From: Prochilodus magdalenae
Taxonomy: Eukaryota; Chordata; Actinopteri; Characiformes; Prochilodontidae
DNA length: 64,000 bases
Assembly: GCA_024036415.1 (NCBI GenBank)
Contig: JAMWET010001220.1
Coordinates: 1,364,001 to 1,428,000 of the forward strand
Direction: 5' to 3'
Shown here: positions 1 through 11,322 of the stretch, piece by piece
Layout: every line of letters begins with the position of its first letter
How positions within the stretch are numbered: the stretch's first letter is position 1
Translations under genes and position numbers: made by a program
The notes under the pieces: model-generated
Databases searched by the model: none
What the model saw: only the letters and a program-made list of their open reading frames with translations
What the model was told of the DNA's origin: nothing

Positions 1-139
1 CCTGAAGTGTTTCTGATGGCCCACCTACTGAAGGATATGGAGCAGCTGAGCAGAGCTCTAGGGAAGGGGGCGGATGACACAGTCTGCACTGTTCACCTGA
101 CTATCTGCAGCCTACTGGAGCTCCGTCAGCCCAGTCAGT
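1..139 (+). CDS. rnf213: rnf213 exon, 5' side cut by window edge
   Basis: The frame is open from base 1 and reads PEVFLMAHLLKDMEQLSRAL onward. The donor is AGT|GTAAGA at 140. The exon ends one base into a codon, which the next exon completes to TGG (Trp). How much of the exon lies upstream is unknown. Confidence 0.8.
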
Positions 140-3100
140 GTAAGAGTTCCTACCTTATTTACCTGAGTAACCAATATTTCAGTATCCTGCACTAACAATA
201 AACAAGAACTCAACATTAGGGATCTGATGGCCAACTCTGTTTTTGGACTTTTGAAGGAAGAACTTGCAGTTGTGGGAAATTGTACACCTCCAAAAAAATT
301 CAGTAGCTGTTTAGTTATATACTGTATATGCAATGGTTGTATATAAAACTGAATTCTGTGAGGGCCGTTTAAATGCATAAAAGGTTCTTTGCATGTTTCA
401 GTGGTATTCTCTGATCTTTTAAAAACCTGTTCTATATATCACTAAAATGTTTCTATTGTTACAGATATTTTTGGTGCTTATTTAGTACAAATAAATGTGT
501 TATTAATGTAAGCTACCACCTTTTATGCTTAGTTTAGTTATGCGTCTTCTTTTTGACACACAGTTATAAGTTGACATAGACTTATCAGTACCCTTTATTT
601 AATCTTGTAGTGTTCAGTTGCCCTTCTCTTTCTTTTTGAATATAATTTTACTGTGTATATAACAAAATTCTATTTGTATTCCTTCAATGTTCTATAAGAA
701 AGTTTGTGAAGAAAGCATTTCTTCTTGTTTTTTAAACAGGGCCTGTTCCTTATGATAATCTGCTCACAACTAAAGCAGCCAGAAACGGCTGGGAGATGGC
801 CATGAACACTGATGTCATCACACACCAACTGAAGGTAAATTGGTTATGTAATTTCTGATCCTTTACCTGTCTACCACAGTGTCACTTCCAGTGTCACACC
901 GTGTCTACGTTGACTAATTTTGCATGACCAGCCTGAAGTAACTCTGTCCCGTGTCTGATTTTTTTTTTTTCTCCAGAGCTGTTTGTGTACACAAATCTGT
1001 CAGATCTGAGCTTTTATATGTGGTCCTACATGAGATGCATATCCTGTTCATGGTCATGCACCTCATTGAAAACTGTCTTGTTATGATTCATACCAATTCA
1101 TACCGATCCTGTACGTTTACTTAAAGTCGGCATTAATTTGACAACAGCACCATTTGCAAAAGCAATGCATTTGAGAAATGATTTTGGTGATGAGGCTTTG
1201 TTTTTCCGTTTGCTTTTTTTGTTGTTGTTCATGACACACATGGTTCTTTGATGTGACGTTTTGATTAGAATGTGGACAATTTTAGAAAACATTGGTGATA
1301 GATTTGAATCAGTTGCTCATGTGTGAATGTGAACAATCATGTGAGGAAAAATCGGATCTGAACAAAAAATTGAGCATTATTGAGCATTAAGGCTTATAAT
1401 GTAAGAAAAGCTTTAGACTCAGTAATATGGTGCACCTGATGACAGCTGGATCCTAGTTGTCTGTGTGCATTACGAGTAAAAGAAGAATTTCTTGTCCTCA
1501 TAACATATTCAATTATGTTGCATGTGATGTTTGCTATGTCTTTTGTGTTTTATCTTCATTGAAGGTTTTGGAAAGACAGCTGGCTCAGGTGAACACCTTC
1601 ATCAGAGAAGACGAGAGGGTGTCATCCAACCCAGTGATGAAGCTGACATTTGGGGATCCAAAACTGTTTTTAAAATCACTGCCTCAGCACTCTCTGATCC
1701 ATGGCTCTGCTGTGTGGAGCTGCAGGGAGCGACTCTCTCTGCTTAGCCTGGCCCACATTGTGGAGCAAAATGATGGCAAGGATGCACTACCTGTCCTGTG
1801 GAGGTTCCTTCAGAGGGTAATACAGATTATGATTAAACCTGACTTTAGAGAAGTGCAATTAAGCTTGGATCAGTGAGAGAATAAGCATCTTTAGTTATTA
1901 ATTTATATTAAACAGTTATTAGCTCCATTGTTAGAACTTTGGAGACCCATGGATGTTGTGTTTCAGGAAGCAGAACTGAGGTTGGTGAAGTTTCTCCCAG
2001 ACATTCTTGCTCTCCAGAAAGACCTGGTGAAGAAGTTCCAGAATGTGATGGATATTCCTTACAAGAGCATTGAGCAATTCCTTAAGAGCCAGAAAGCAGG
2101 TAGTGCAAAACCTGATTTTCATTCATTTTAAATTTAGGTTTATTATTTAACATGTTTAGCATTTTTATAATCTCTTTTTGCTCTTCCAGCCTCTCTCATG
2201 GCTTCATATGAGAAACTAATCAAGATCTTCCTATCTACATGGAACCAACTTAGAGTATCATTGGCCACCAATGGTAAACCTCATTCTGTCCATATAACTA
2301 ATAAAAGGTGAATTTAAAAAAAGTTGGGAACAAAAACAGAATAGAAGTTTCTTCTAAAATTGATACCTACAGCATGTTTCAACAAATGTAAATTTTATTA
2401 CCAAAAACATTGTGACATGTGCAGAAAACATCTTAAACAGGCAATGCCATCATGTTTGGATATTAAAGAAACATTCAGAAAAGTCCTTTATGGTCAAAGA
2501 TGAGTTGAGACTCACGTCCAAAAACGCATCAGCAAATTATCCAATAATTTAAGAGTAACAATCTCCAGCCAGGGATTCCAAGGAATTAAACCTTTAGCTG
2601 TGCATAATATCAAAACATTCAAGGGAGAAAAACAGCAAAGCAATGTTCAATCCCTGCTTTAAAACGACCATGTTTCTGTGATGGATATCCCTGAGTATTC
2701 AGGAATAAAAGGCCATTGTGAACTAATTTCTGCATCCATTAACAAATTAAGATTGTACAGTGAAAGTCATGTCTCGGCAACATCCAGCAGCACTGTTGAC
2801 CTCTCTGTGATTAATTTCACCTGAAATGGACAGATGCACAGTGAAAAGTGTGTTGTGCTATGATGAGTCAACATTTCAAATTGTTTATGGAAATAATGGA
2901 CAATGTGTTCTCTGGGCCAACGTAGAAAAGGACCTTTCAAAGTGATTCCAGAATAAAATTTAAAAGCCAGGGTATGAGTCTGTCAGTAGGGGTGTATTAC
3001 TGGGTAACTTAAGCATCTGTGAAATCACCATTAATGCTGAACACATTATTGGAGCAACATATGCTGCCATCCAGACACCTTGTTTTTCATGACCCTCCAT

Positions 3101-6100
3101 AGTTGTTTTAGCATGACAACACCAAAACACATTCTGCATGTTTTACAACAGCATGGACGTATAACCAGAGAGCACAAGTGTTAGACTGGCCTGCATGAAA
3201 ATGTGTGTCAACAACAATGACCCCATACTGCTGCACAGCTGAAGGCTAGAACCGGATAAATAAAAAGAAAGGTGATACAACACGATAAAATGTGCTCACA
3301 GGTTTTTTTGGAAAATGCTGCAGGCATTTTGAATGAGAGCATATTTACAATAGATAATGAAATTTACAGGGTAAAATAACAACTATCATGCTTGTGCTGT
3401 TTTCTGTTTAACACTGATCAAACTGAATTTACTTATTTAAACTGGTTTCTGTTTTTGCTGGCATTTCACACACTGTCCCAGCTTTTTTGGAATTGGGTCT
3501 GTACTTTTTTTGTGATGTACTAAGCAAACAATAAGCTTTTTATTTTCATGCACTATTTCTTAATAAATAATTTAATATGAAAAAAAAAAGATCCTGATTT
3601 GTTTCTTTGGCAGGAGAGATCAAGCTCCCTGCAAAGTACTGCCAGGAAGATCTGGACCTTAACGCTGATCTTCAAGTGCTGCTGCCACGGAGGCAGGGAC
3701 CGGGTCTGTGCTCCACTGCTCTAGTTAGCTACCTCATTGCACTGCACAATGAGATGGTCTACACAGTGGACAAACACACTGGAGAGGAAACTAGGTAAAT
3801 ATTGTTAGCTTCTAGCTGTTCTAACGTTAGTAATTAGGTCCAAGGGTTTAAAATTAGTCAAACCGAGCAAATCAAACAGATTTACACCGTTTAATGTCTC
3901 AGTGTACTCTATTACTATTGTCAGTAATAGATAATTATAATTATAAATGTAGATTTGTACATTTTACTACAAAATGCTGTGTTAGCAATTATGGCTCATT
4001 GTGCCAGTCACTGTGTGCAAGTCTGTGACTGTAGATCCAACAAAAGTACAACAGATCATCATGGCCCCCTACTCTGTGTTAAGTATATTGGCGAAGAACT
4101 GTCCTTTGACCTACTAAGCAGTAAATAAAAACTTGTGTGAGGAGCCAAAGACTTTAACTTTTGATTTATAGTTTCATAAGACAGTCTTTCAGTCCACTGG
4201 GGGGCTGCAATGTTGTCTTTTTAACAGGGCAGCACCGTTGAATCTAAGATATGCATACTTTGACCAAGGTTAAAATAGTGATCAGTAATATAAACCAAAC
4301 AAAATTTTGCACTACTTTCAGGATCATTTTTCACTGTCTCTTCAGATCAGGCTTTCTCTTTCGCCATGGAACACTCTCTTCCTTTCATACTGGAAAGAGC
4401 CAGTAGTTCATGCTTTGTCTCGATTGGCCTTGGCTGTCCCTGATCAGAGAGTGGAGCAACAGGCATATTTGTGTGTGTGTGCGTGTGTGTGTGCGCGTTT
4501 GGAAATGCACATATTCTGAGTAAAGTGCTACTGTGATTGCTTTTATACTGCAAGTATACTTGCAGTGTTTCTGTGTCAGCTAGTATTATAGTTTACTACT
4601 GCACTTGAAGAATTGAAGAAAACTATTATGAGCACTGCCAGCGAACTACACATAAAAATCCACAGCACAAACTCAGAAATAAAAACACATGTTTTCTTTA
4701 TCTGGCCAAATATACTGAGACTTTTCATATTCTTGTCAGTTTAAGCCTAAGTATACCACATAATTTAAGCATAAGTATAAATTTGTAGATATATCTCAGA
4801 TGAGTACATAAAACGTACAATGAAGCAATACTAATTTATTGTTAGTTGTAAAAGGTAAAATAATAGCAGCTTAAATTAACTACTGCTATGTTATAGGTAA
4901 TGTAAGACTGTAGGCATTAGACCCTATATATAACTTGTGCCTGTATTTAATACACAGCTACAGAGTGAACCCGGTAGACCTGACAGAGCTTCATGTGATC
5001 CGGTATGAGGTAGAGAGAGACCTGCTGCCCCTCGTGCTTTCCAACTGCCAGTACACCATGGAGCGTGGCAGGGAGACACTATCCGAGTATGACCTGCCCA
5101 AAATTCAGCAACAGATCCTCACCCGTTTCCTACAGGGCAAGCCTATCATCACCCTCAATGTGAGTCTCTGCAAGCTGAAAACCTACACTTTAAATGTTTT
5201 CTGGTTTAAGTTTTTTACTGTTTAAAAATGACAAAATTCTTTGTTTTCTAGGGAATTCCAACACTTGTGAACAGACAAGATAGGAATTATGAGAACATTT
5301 TCAAAGATGTGAAAGCAAAGATTCAACAAGTAAGCAGCTGTTCTGTGCAAATTTCGCTTTACATTTAGTACACCTGTTGTGAACTATTGGTTGAGTATCA
5401 AGCCAGGAAAAACAGTAGGTGTTCAGTGGTTTATAAAGGTTTATGTGGATCAGATTTACAACACCATCATTTTTTAAGCATGCCTGTAATGTAAGCAATA
5501 AAATTGCACTGACAAGTATATCCTGTTGCTCCTACTGGATAATGATGATGGAAATTATTTACATGATTTGTTGTTCGGGTTCATGATTACATGATTGGAA
5601 AAACATTGTCCTTGAATTGCTGACAGTAATAAATACATTGATGCATTCTTATAAAGTATTATCCGCTCATAGAGCAATAATAAAACAATTTAATACTACT
5701 ATAAGACAAATAAGAAAAATTATATAGAACAAAGACAATATCCTACACAAAATAATGCAGTTGTTAATTGCTAATCTAATAGCCCTAGTTTATCTGCAAT
5801 GTTTTATGTCACTGCACAGCGCGAGAACAAAAGATACATGCAATAGGTAAAAAATATCAAACAATAGAGTACATCAAAAAGCTATAGAACACAAAGGGAA
5901 ACCTTTATGATTAGAGCTTAGCATGCATTTATGATAAGAATCATTCACATGATTTACCTGCCTATGCTTGGTTATGAACCTGTTGCAGGAGCCATTATCA
6001 TCACTGAGCCAGTCCACATTGGCTCAAGAGCTACAGTCTTATAATGATGTGTGTGAGGCACTGTCCACTCTGGAGCTGGCGCTGGGCTTCCTGGCCATGA

Positions 6101-7000
6101 CTGGAGGAGATGCACACATGCAGCTAGGCAACTACCTGAAGGAAGTGCTGCAGATGGCTGAACACACAACTCCACACCTCTTTAAGGTCACTCATCATTT
6201 TTAACTCAAGTTAATAACCGAGTAAAAGTGCATTGCTGTATTTGATTGTATCTAATATAAGTACCTGTTGCTCATAATATAATAATATGAAAACGAACCT
6301 GTTGAAGTGTGTGAAGATGAGTACTTATCAGCAGTATTGTGCACAATCCGCAGGCTTTGAGCAGGTGCTGTTTGAAACATTGTTTGGCTCTGTGGCAACT
6401 CCTCAGCTCACTCAAATCTGAGACAATGCTACGCCTCAAGAGGGTACGACACTACACAATATAATTAGAGTTAAATTGATTCTCTTAACAAAATCACCAG
6501 TGAATTTGGAGTTTTCTTACATGTCTTTGTCAGGACCCATTTGTCAGAATAAGTAAGGAGTACAAGGAAGCCCTAGGACAAGAGGAAAAGACTCTGCTTA
6601 CTGGCTTCTTCACAAAAACGAGTGCTGACTCCTTCCTGCTGGAAATCCATGAGTTCCTGCTGCTGGTCTTAAAGAACCCTCAGGCTGCTGACACCTTCAA
6701 GCCCAAATGGAGGTGAGATTGCAAAGACTAAATCTGTACTAAATCTGTACTGTTTTTTTATGAATCTTCTAAATAAGTAATATCAGGGGTATTTATATAA
6801 GTGAATGAGTTTGAGGACTTATTTAAGTTTGGTTTCTTTTTACCAGCTTAAAAGACACTGTGACATCCTACATGGAGCGGAAAGACCTGGATGTCCCTCC
6901 AGATGTGGAGGAGTTCTTCCCTGGAGAGGTTCTCCTAGCCCAGTGTGTTGAGGCCTGGAAGTTCTGTATAGTACTTAAGCAAGAGCGAAATCAAAGATAG
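1..7000 (+). CDS. rnf213: RNF213-like giant E3 ubiquitin ligase, C-terminal 594 codons (12 exons, 5' end outside window)
   Basis: Coding segments are 1-139, 740-834, 1565-1816, 1967-2099, 2190-2273, 3614-3794, 4958-5159, 5252-5329, 5989-6186, 6354-6443, 6534-6712 and 6847-7000. They total 1785 bases, 594 codons plus TAG, and every intron is GT-AG with compatible phase. The peptide carries blocks I recognise from the RNF213/mysterin C-terminus, for example PVPYDNLL, ELHVIRYEVERDLLPLVLSN and RFLQGKPIITLN. The family is a cytosolic AAA+ ATPase and ubiquitin ligase linked to moyamoya disease, lipid droplets and antimicrobial ubiquitylation. Human RNF213 is about 5,200 residues, so this is roughly the last ninth, downstream of the RING and RZ finger. 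It is helical, with no membrane segment or cysteine-rich finger visible. Introns run from about 76 to 1,340 bases; the largest (2274-3613) carries a Tc1-like relic, and that at 3795-4957 a GT-rich run. Zebrafish has more than one rnf213 copy; which one this is cannot be decided. Confidence 0.85.
740..834 (+). CDS. rnf213: rnf213 exon
   Basis: The acceptor is TTTTTTAAACAG ending at 739 and the donor is AAG|GTAAAT at 835. The exon encodes PVPYDNLLTTKAARNGWEMA and ends in phase 0 after QLK. The PVPYxNLL block is one of the recognisable RNF213 signatures. Confidence 0.82.
1565..1816 (+). CDS. rnf213: rnf213 exon (84 codons)
   Basis: The acceptor is CTTCATTGAAG ending at 1564 and the donor is AGG|GTAATA at 1817. 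The exon is exactly 84 codons, phase 0 at both ends. It begins VLERQLAQVNTFIRED and ends DALPVLWRFLQR. It is rich in Leu and charged residues, consistent with the helical C-terminal region. Confidence 0.83.
1967..2099 (+). CDS. rnf213: rnf213 exon
   Basis: The acceptor is TGTGTTTCAG ending at 1966 and the donor is GCAG|GTAGTG at 2100. It encodes EAELRLVKFLPDILALQKDL followed by a Lys-rich helix. It ends with one base of a codon, which the next exon completes to GCC (Ala). Confidence 0.83.
2190..2273 (+). CDS. rnf213: rnf213 exon (short)
   Basis: The acceptor is TTGCTCTTCCAG ending at 2189 and the donor is AATG|GTAAAC at 2274. It encodes SLMASYEKLIKIFLSTWNQL followed by RVSLATN. The split codon across the transposon-bearing intron becomes GGA (Gly). 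Confidence 0.8.
2315..3505 (+). mobile_element. Degraded Tc1-like DNA transposon in an rnf213 intron
   Basis: The left end carries AAAAAGTTGGGAACAAAAAC and the right end, in inverse orientation, CTGTCCCAGCTTTTTTGGAA, the hallmark termini of a very common teleost Tc1-like family. At 2844-2900 the + strand still reads KSVLCYDESTFQIVYGNNG, the block around the first catalytic Asp. Near 3100-3140 the second catalytic block survives as HDNTKTHSA behind an in-frame stop. Many stops and small deletions make it inactive. It lies wholly inside the intron and leaves both splice sites intact. Confidence 0.8.
3614..3794 (+). CDS. rnf213: rnf213 exon
   Basis: The acceptor is TCTTTGGCAG ending at 3613 and the donor is CTAG|GTAAAT at 3795. 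It begins GEIKLPAKYCQEDLDLNADL and continues through STALVSYLIALHNEMVYTVD. It ends two bases into a codon, completed to AGC (Ser). The exon directly follows an intron filled by a Tc1-like relic and is itself undisturbed. Confidence 0.84.
4470..4498 (+). repeat. GT/GC-rich dinucleotide run
   Basis: An interrupted GTGTGT/GCGTGT run inside the 3795-4957 rnf213 intron, probably a short microsatellite. Confidence 0.7.
4958..5159 (+). CDS. rnf213: rnf213 exon
   Basis: The acceptor is TTAATACACAG ending at 4957 and the donor is AAT|GTGAGT at 5160. It encodes VDLTELHVIRYEVERDLLPL, then NCQYTMERGRETLSEYDLPK and RFLQGKPIITLN. This is the segment most readily matched to the RNF213 family and the main basis for the gene name. 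Confidence 0.86.
5252..5329 (+). CDS. rnf213: rnf213 exon (26 codons)
   Basis: The acceptor is TTTGTTTTCTAG ending at 5251 and the donor is CAA|GTAAGC at 5330. It is exactly 26 codons, phase 0 at both ends, with GIPTLVNRQDRNYENIF followed by KDVKAKIQQ. Confidence 0.82.
5989..6186 (+). CDS. rnf213: rnf213 exon (66 codons)
   Basis: The acceptor is CCTGTTGCAG ending at 5988 and the donor is AAG|GTCACT at 6187, a weaker match to consensus. It is exactly 66 codons and includes LELALGFLAMTGGDAHMQLG, an RNF213-like block. Confidence 0.84.
6354..6443 (+). CDS. rnf213: rnf213 exon (30 codons)
   Basis: The acceptor is CAATCCGCAG ending at 6353 and the donor is AGG|GTACGA at 6444. It encodes ALSRCCLKHCLALWQLLSSL followed by KSETMLRLKR in phase 0. 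It is short but fits both flanking exons. Confidence 0.8.
6534..6712 (+). CDS. rnf213: rnf213 exon
   Basis: The acceptor is GTCTTTGTCAG ending at 6533 and the donor is GG AG|GTGAGA at 6713. It encodes DPFVRISKEYKEALGQEEKT and then LLEIHEFLLLVLKNPQAAD. It ends two bases into a codon, completed to AGC (Ser) by the last exon. Confidence 0.84.
6847..7000 (+). CDS. rnf213: rnf213 terminal coding exon with stop
   Basis: The acceptor is TTTTTACCAG ending at 6846. The exon encodes LKDTVTSYMERKDLDVPPDV, then LAQCVEAWKFCIVLKQERNQ, one Arg and TAG at 6998-7000. The acidic EEFFPGE stretch and the final amphipathic helix are typical of the extreme RNF213 C-terminus. Confidence 0.84.
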
Positions 7001-8816
7001 ATTACATTTCTAAATTGATACAACTCTTGTTTACAATCATATTAGTCATGAAAGTTGTATCATTTGGGATGCCTTATTTTCCAAGTGCCACTGAGGTACA
7101 GAGTGACGTGCAATATATCACTTGAAACAGTGTTTAAATGCTGCAGCAGTATCAGTATGCGAAAGATGTTTAAATGGCAACTAAAATGAGCCATCATTTG
7201 CACAAGAACAATGCACCTGTTGAGACAGACGGAAAAATTCTATAGGCTTTTTATTGGCTTGCTGAGACAGTCGCTATGCTGATTTGATTATACTGTTTGG
7301 CTGAAATTAGCTTGATAGACATTATTGCTGTAAAAGATTGTGATATTAGTTAAAAATTAGACTCAGGTTATCTTATTGGTACGCAGTTTTAGGACTGAAT
7401 TCAGACTACAATTTAACCACTGGGACCAGACCAAAACCTGGGTTGCAGTGAGGGAAGCAGGTGATGTAAAAATGCAATCTTGACAGTTTTGTGTGTTTAG
7501 GAATGAAGTGCTTACCACTTAAATAATGACCCTATGCCTTACACTGGATCTTTTCTTGTAGGATCTTGCACTTTTATCTTTTTGCCTTTATCCCACTGTA
7601 AGCAATGTTCTTCAGGACCAATATGTCTAATGTAATACTCTTGCAATCAAAATGTTTCTTAAGTAAATCTATTTGCAAATCAAAAATGACAGATCAATGA
7701 TTTATTGATGCAGTATATACAGTTCTACATTTTTCCCAACCTGTAACGAAGAAGTGAATTTCAGCAACAAGAATTTTTTTTTCTTTTTTTTTTTTTCATT
7801 TTTACTTAATGAAGCTTTGGTAACAAAGCGTCTTTTCTCACTTGAAACAACAATGCCTGTTTGTATTAGTTCATTAATGTTATTTACTGGCTGGTTGTAG
7901 AGACATATTTTCACTTTTTTAAAGAATGTTTAAGGCAGTACACATGGCGCTTCCATTGCATCTATGATTCGGTCCAGAAGTTAATCAGACTGTCATTTTT
8001 TATGAGTTGGCAACACTAGTGCACACTAGTTGCAACACTAGTGCACTAATTGGACCTCATGCTTTGTTTGATCAAAGAAACACATCCAAGATGCATTTTC
8101 AAAAACTTGCCACCAGCAGCATTTGTACATTTTCTCCAACATAAAATAAGCTGATATATAACAGCAATAGGCCCTGTCAGTAATAACTAGGTAGAAACTG
8201 CTTACTTCATGAAAATCCAATCTAGTGGGACTTCTTAATAAGGTGCAAAGACTCTGTTTTGTCAGTTTATGCTTGTAGTAGGCCTGTTGATATTTCTTTC
8301 TTGGTCTGATGTAGTGTGGGTAAAACAACTGGGAGTGTGAGACTACTTTTTCTAAACGGTCTGTACTCGCTTTGTTATAGTCTGCCCACTGCATTAAGTT
8401 AAGAAAAGAGCACAGGTCTGTGGGTTACACTCTGGGTGTTCTGGGTTTGTCTGGTGCTGTTGGGTGCTGCTGAGCAAACCCAAAATGAATGGGGTGCTGT
8501 GATCCTATTTTCTGAACACAGAACAGCATATTGATGTTGTTATTATTGTGCTTTAGAGCTCAAGTTATAGGAGTTTCTGATGGTGCCTGATGTTTGTTTA
8601 TGACATAAGTAAGTGTGAACTGCTTCACTCTAATGAGCCTGATCAGCCCACCATCCATTTAGCATTCAGTAGCCAGATTACTAGCATCCTATTGCCGAAA
8701 CTTGGTTTACCTAATGTTTAACCTTTACTTGTCTCCAGTGTTCAGTTTTTGCACTGAGCAAAAATCCATCTCTCTTTATCAGATTTCTAGAAATCGGAGT
8801 ACGCTGTTTACATAAT
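7001..8816 (+). other. Presumed rnf213 3' UTR and downstream unique sequence
   Basis: The transcript must continue past the stop, but no AATAAA or ATTAAA was found between 7001 and 7700, so the cleavage site is not placed. A T-rich run lies at 7778-7797. A small direct repeat (GCAACACTAGTGCAC) sits at about 8010-8046. No other gene is seen here. Confidence 0.4.
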
Positions 8817-9031
8817 CTTGTACATTTACATGTATGGCTCTTATTCAGAGCGACTTACAAGGTTAATCATATTACATGTAGGCTAATGTAGTGTTAGGAG
8901 TCTTCCCCAACGACTCTTTTTGGAGTAGTTACAGTATAGTTACCCAGACCAGGAATCAAACCCGTCTCCCATTTAGGGTTGTAGAGCACAAGCAGGTAGT
9001 GCTGTGCCCCACCAACCACCTCTTGAATGAT
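8817..9031 (-). mobile_element. tRNA-derived SINE, minus strand
   Basis: Read on the minus strand it starts with a tRNA-like head. A B-box-like GGTTTGATTCCTGGTCTGGG occurs about 80 bases in. It ends with TAAGTCGCTCTGAATAAGAG, the conserved teleost SINE tail. The copy at 50179-50380 aligns along its whole length in the opposite orientation, which confirms one dispersed family. Confidence 0.8.
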
Positions 9032-10239
9032 CAGAGAACTGCAAAAATTCAATAATGATCAGATTATTGTTTATTGTTTATTATATACTCAATTTAAAGA
9101 GCTTGCACAAGTTACTAGTATATTCGCAACTTTGTGTCAAACGTTTTGTTGTGACTGAGCTGAATAGTATGTAACTCATTCTCTGGCTCTTTTCTGGTCA
9201 GACCAATGCCTCTATCAGGGATTCTGATACTATGTAAAGGTAGTGTAGTGGATAATTTGGCACCCTGAACAGAGCGAGAATGGGGTTTGACCTCAGTGTT
9301 CAAATAAATATTAGAAACCCTGCTGTAATATTTATACCTCTACATTTGTCTGCCACTGTAAATCTTGTTTGTCAAATGTGTAAGGCATCAATTCTGTTTT
9401 TAATGTAGCTTGTCTGCTTCACAAGCAAAGCCATCTGTTGAATATATTGGGCTGCCCTGTAGCGAAACTTTTGCGCAATGATCCTGTATTACCACGAAAC
9501 GCTCATGCTGACATCAGTCCTTGTGGCAATGTCGCAACACCTTGTTCCCAGCAGCTCTGTAGCTCATTAGCCCTACTGCCAGGGCACATAGGACACTCAT
9601 TCTTGATGGGGCATCAGAGATGTGATGGAAAAAACAACGGCCTGGCCCTGAGGGAGCAAGCCTCATTGAGCAAGCTCAATCTCTCTTCCTTCCACATAAC
9701 TGGGCTCTTTAGCCACAGGCTAAATCACACAAAGGGTAGAACACAAAAGGGACAAATGAGCACCCTACCCGCAATTGTGTCTGTGCCTCTGATGACAGGA
9801 AATTGAAGCAGCGGAGACGCAGCACAAAAGTGTTTTGCCCTTGATGAAGTCCATGCACACCTCTCCAGAATGTAATCATGGCAAAAATGCTCACATGGAA
9901 AAGTGATGGCTGTGGTTTGCCAAGGCAGAGGCAGAATTTGGACCAGTTATTGAGTCTCTGTAGAATTTTAAGCAGCATTGTATTTTTGTGAAAGCGTAAT
10001 TTGCATACATCAGTGCATCGTATTTTGAGATTTTCCTGAAATCAGGCCTTTTATCTGGCTAATCAGGGACTGCACAATATCAATATACTGGACATCAATA
10101 TGAAAATATATTATTCTGTGTGCAAGATACAACAAAAAACTAGTTTTTTTTTATTTAACATACTTAAAAGTAAGCAAGCACCTGGCTATCTACAAGTTTC
10201 CAAAAAGTGTGTGACACTGCAAAATGTTAATAAGTCAGA
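9032..10239. other. Gene-free stretch; 9430-9990 repeat-poor and higher in GC
   Basis: No coding exon supported. The first 400 bases are AT-rich. From about 9430 to 9990 the sequence is complex and free of recognisable repeats, and could be a conserved non-coding block. Confidence 0.3.
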
Positions 10240-11322
10240 ATTAAGTGATGTGAATCGAAGAGACTTGAAAATAGTACAAAGACAACATATCAAATGTTGA
10301 AATTGATATTAATATTAGTATTTTAAAAAGATACTAATATTTTGAATTTGAGCCCAGCAATCAAAAATGTTGCAACAAAAGACAAAGTTGTGTAATGATA
10401 AAAACACCAGGTGAACCATATCTTAACCAAATAGATTAACTGGCAACGGTGTCAATGGAGTCAGTGGAGTATCCCAAAGCAGCTGAGTATTCCAGAAGTA
10501 AGGATGGGAAAGTGTTCACCACTCTGTACTGACTGCAAGACTGCACAGGCAAATACTGCAACAGTTCAGGAATAACATTTCTCAACATTTTAAATAAAAA
10601 ACTAGTTTTTTTTACATTTTATTGTCTATAGTACGTAATATTAAATAATTCTGAGAAATCTGTGCATGCAAGGGACAAGGCCAAAAACCAATACTAGATA
10701 GTCATGACCTTCGGGCCTTAAACACAGACATGATTCTGGAGTGGAATTTACTGCATGGACTTAGCCACACTTCCCAAAACCATTATCTGTAAACAGCATT
10801 TGTCACCGCATCCACAAAAGCAGGTTATAACTCCACCATGCAAAGAAGAAACCTGATATTAGCAGATCCAGAAACGCTGTCACCTGGGCCCAAACTTATT
10901 TAAGAAGGACTGAGGCGAAGTGAAGAAGTGTCCTGTCCATTGACTCAAAATCCTCAGAATCCTACTGTTCAGATGACACCAACTAAGGGAGGTCTTTGCT
11001 TAATCAGCAGGGCAATGCTAAACTGCTTCTGCATGCATTACAACAGCACAGCAACAGTGAGTCCGGGTGCAAAACTGGCCTGCCTGCAGCCCAGACATCT
11101 GACCCATTGAAAACATTTGATGGGTAATAAACAGAAAAAAGAAGACCCAGAACTGGTGAGCAGCTGGAATCTTATAGCAAGCAATAGTAAACACTTAAAT
11201 TTTCATTTCCCAAACGCTAACAGAATGTGGCTAGTAGAAGAGCTGATGCCACTAATGGCTAAGCATTCTGATTTGCACATCATTGCATACTTTACACAGC
11301 ACCCCAACTTTTTGGAAACCTT
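10240..11322 (+). mobile_element. Degraded Tc1-like transposon, same superfamily as the intronic copy
   Basis: Recognisable Tc1-family segments occur in order: the subterminal ACATATCAAATGTTGAAATT near 10286, the N-terminal transposase region (GCAAATACTGCAACAGTTCA near 10550), a GGACAAGGCCAAAAACCAAT block at about 10673, the GGCCTGCCTGCAGCCCAGAC (WPACSPD) region near 11077, and the right terminus CACCCCAACTTTTTGGAAAC near 11301. Much of the catalytic centre between about 10930 and 10990 is deleted. The left boundary is approximate and may extend to about 10080. Non-functional. Confidence 0.75.

Noticed and set aside
1457..1564. Extension of the 1565-1816 exon frame upstream to a possible start at 1457
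   Set aside because: The acceptor AAG at 1564 joins the preceding exon in phase, and the upstream residues are Cys- and Val-rich intronic translation.
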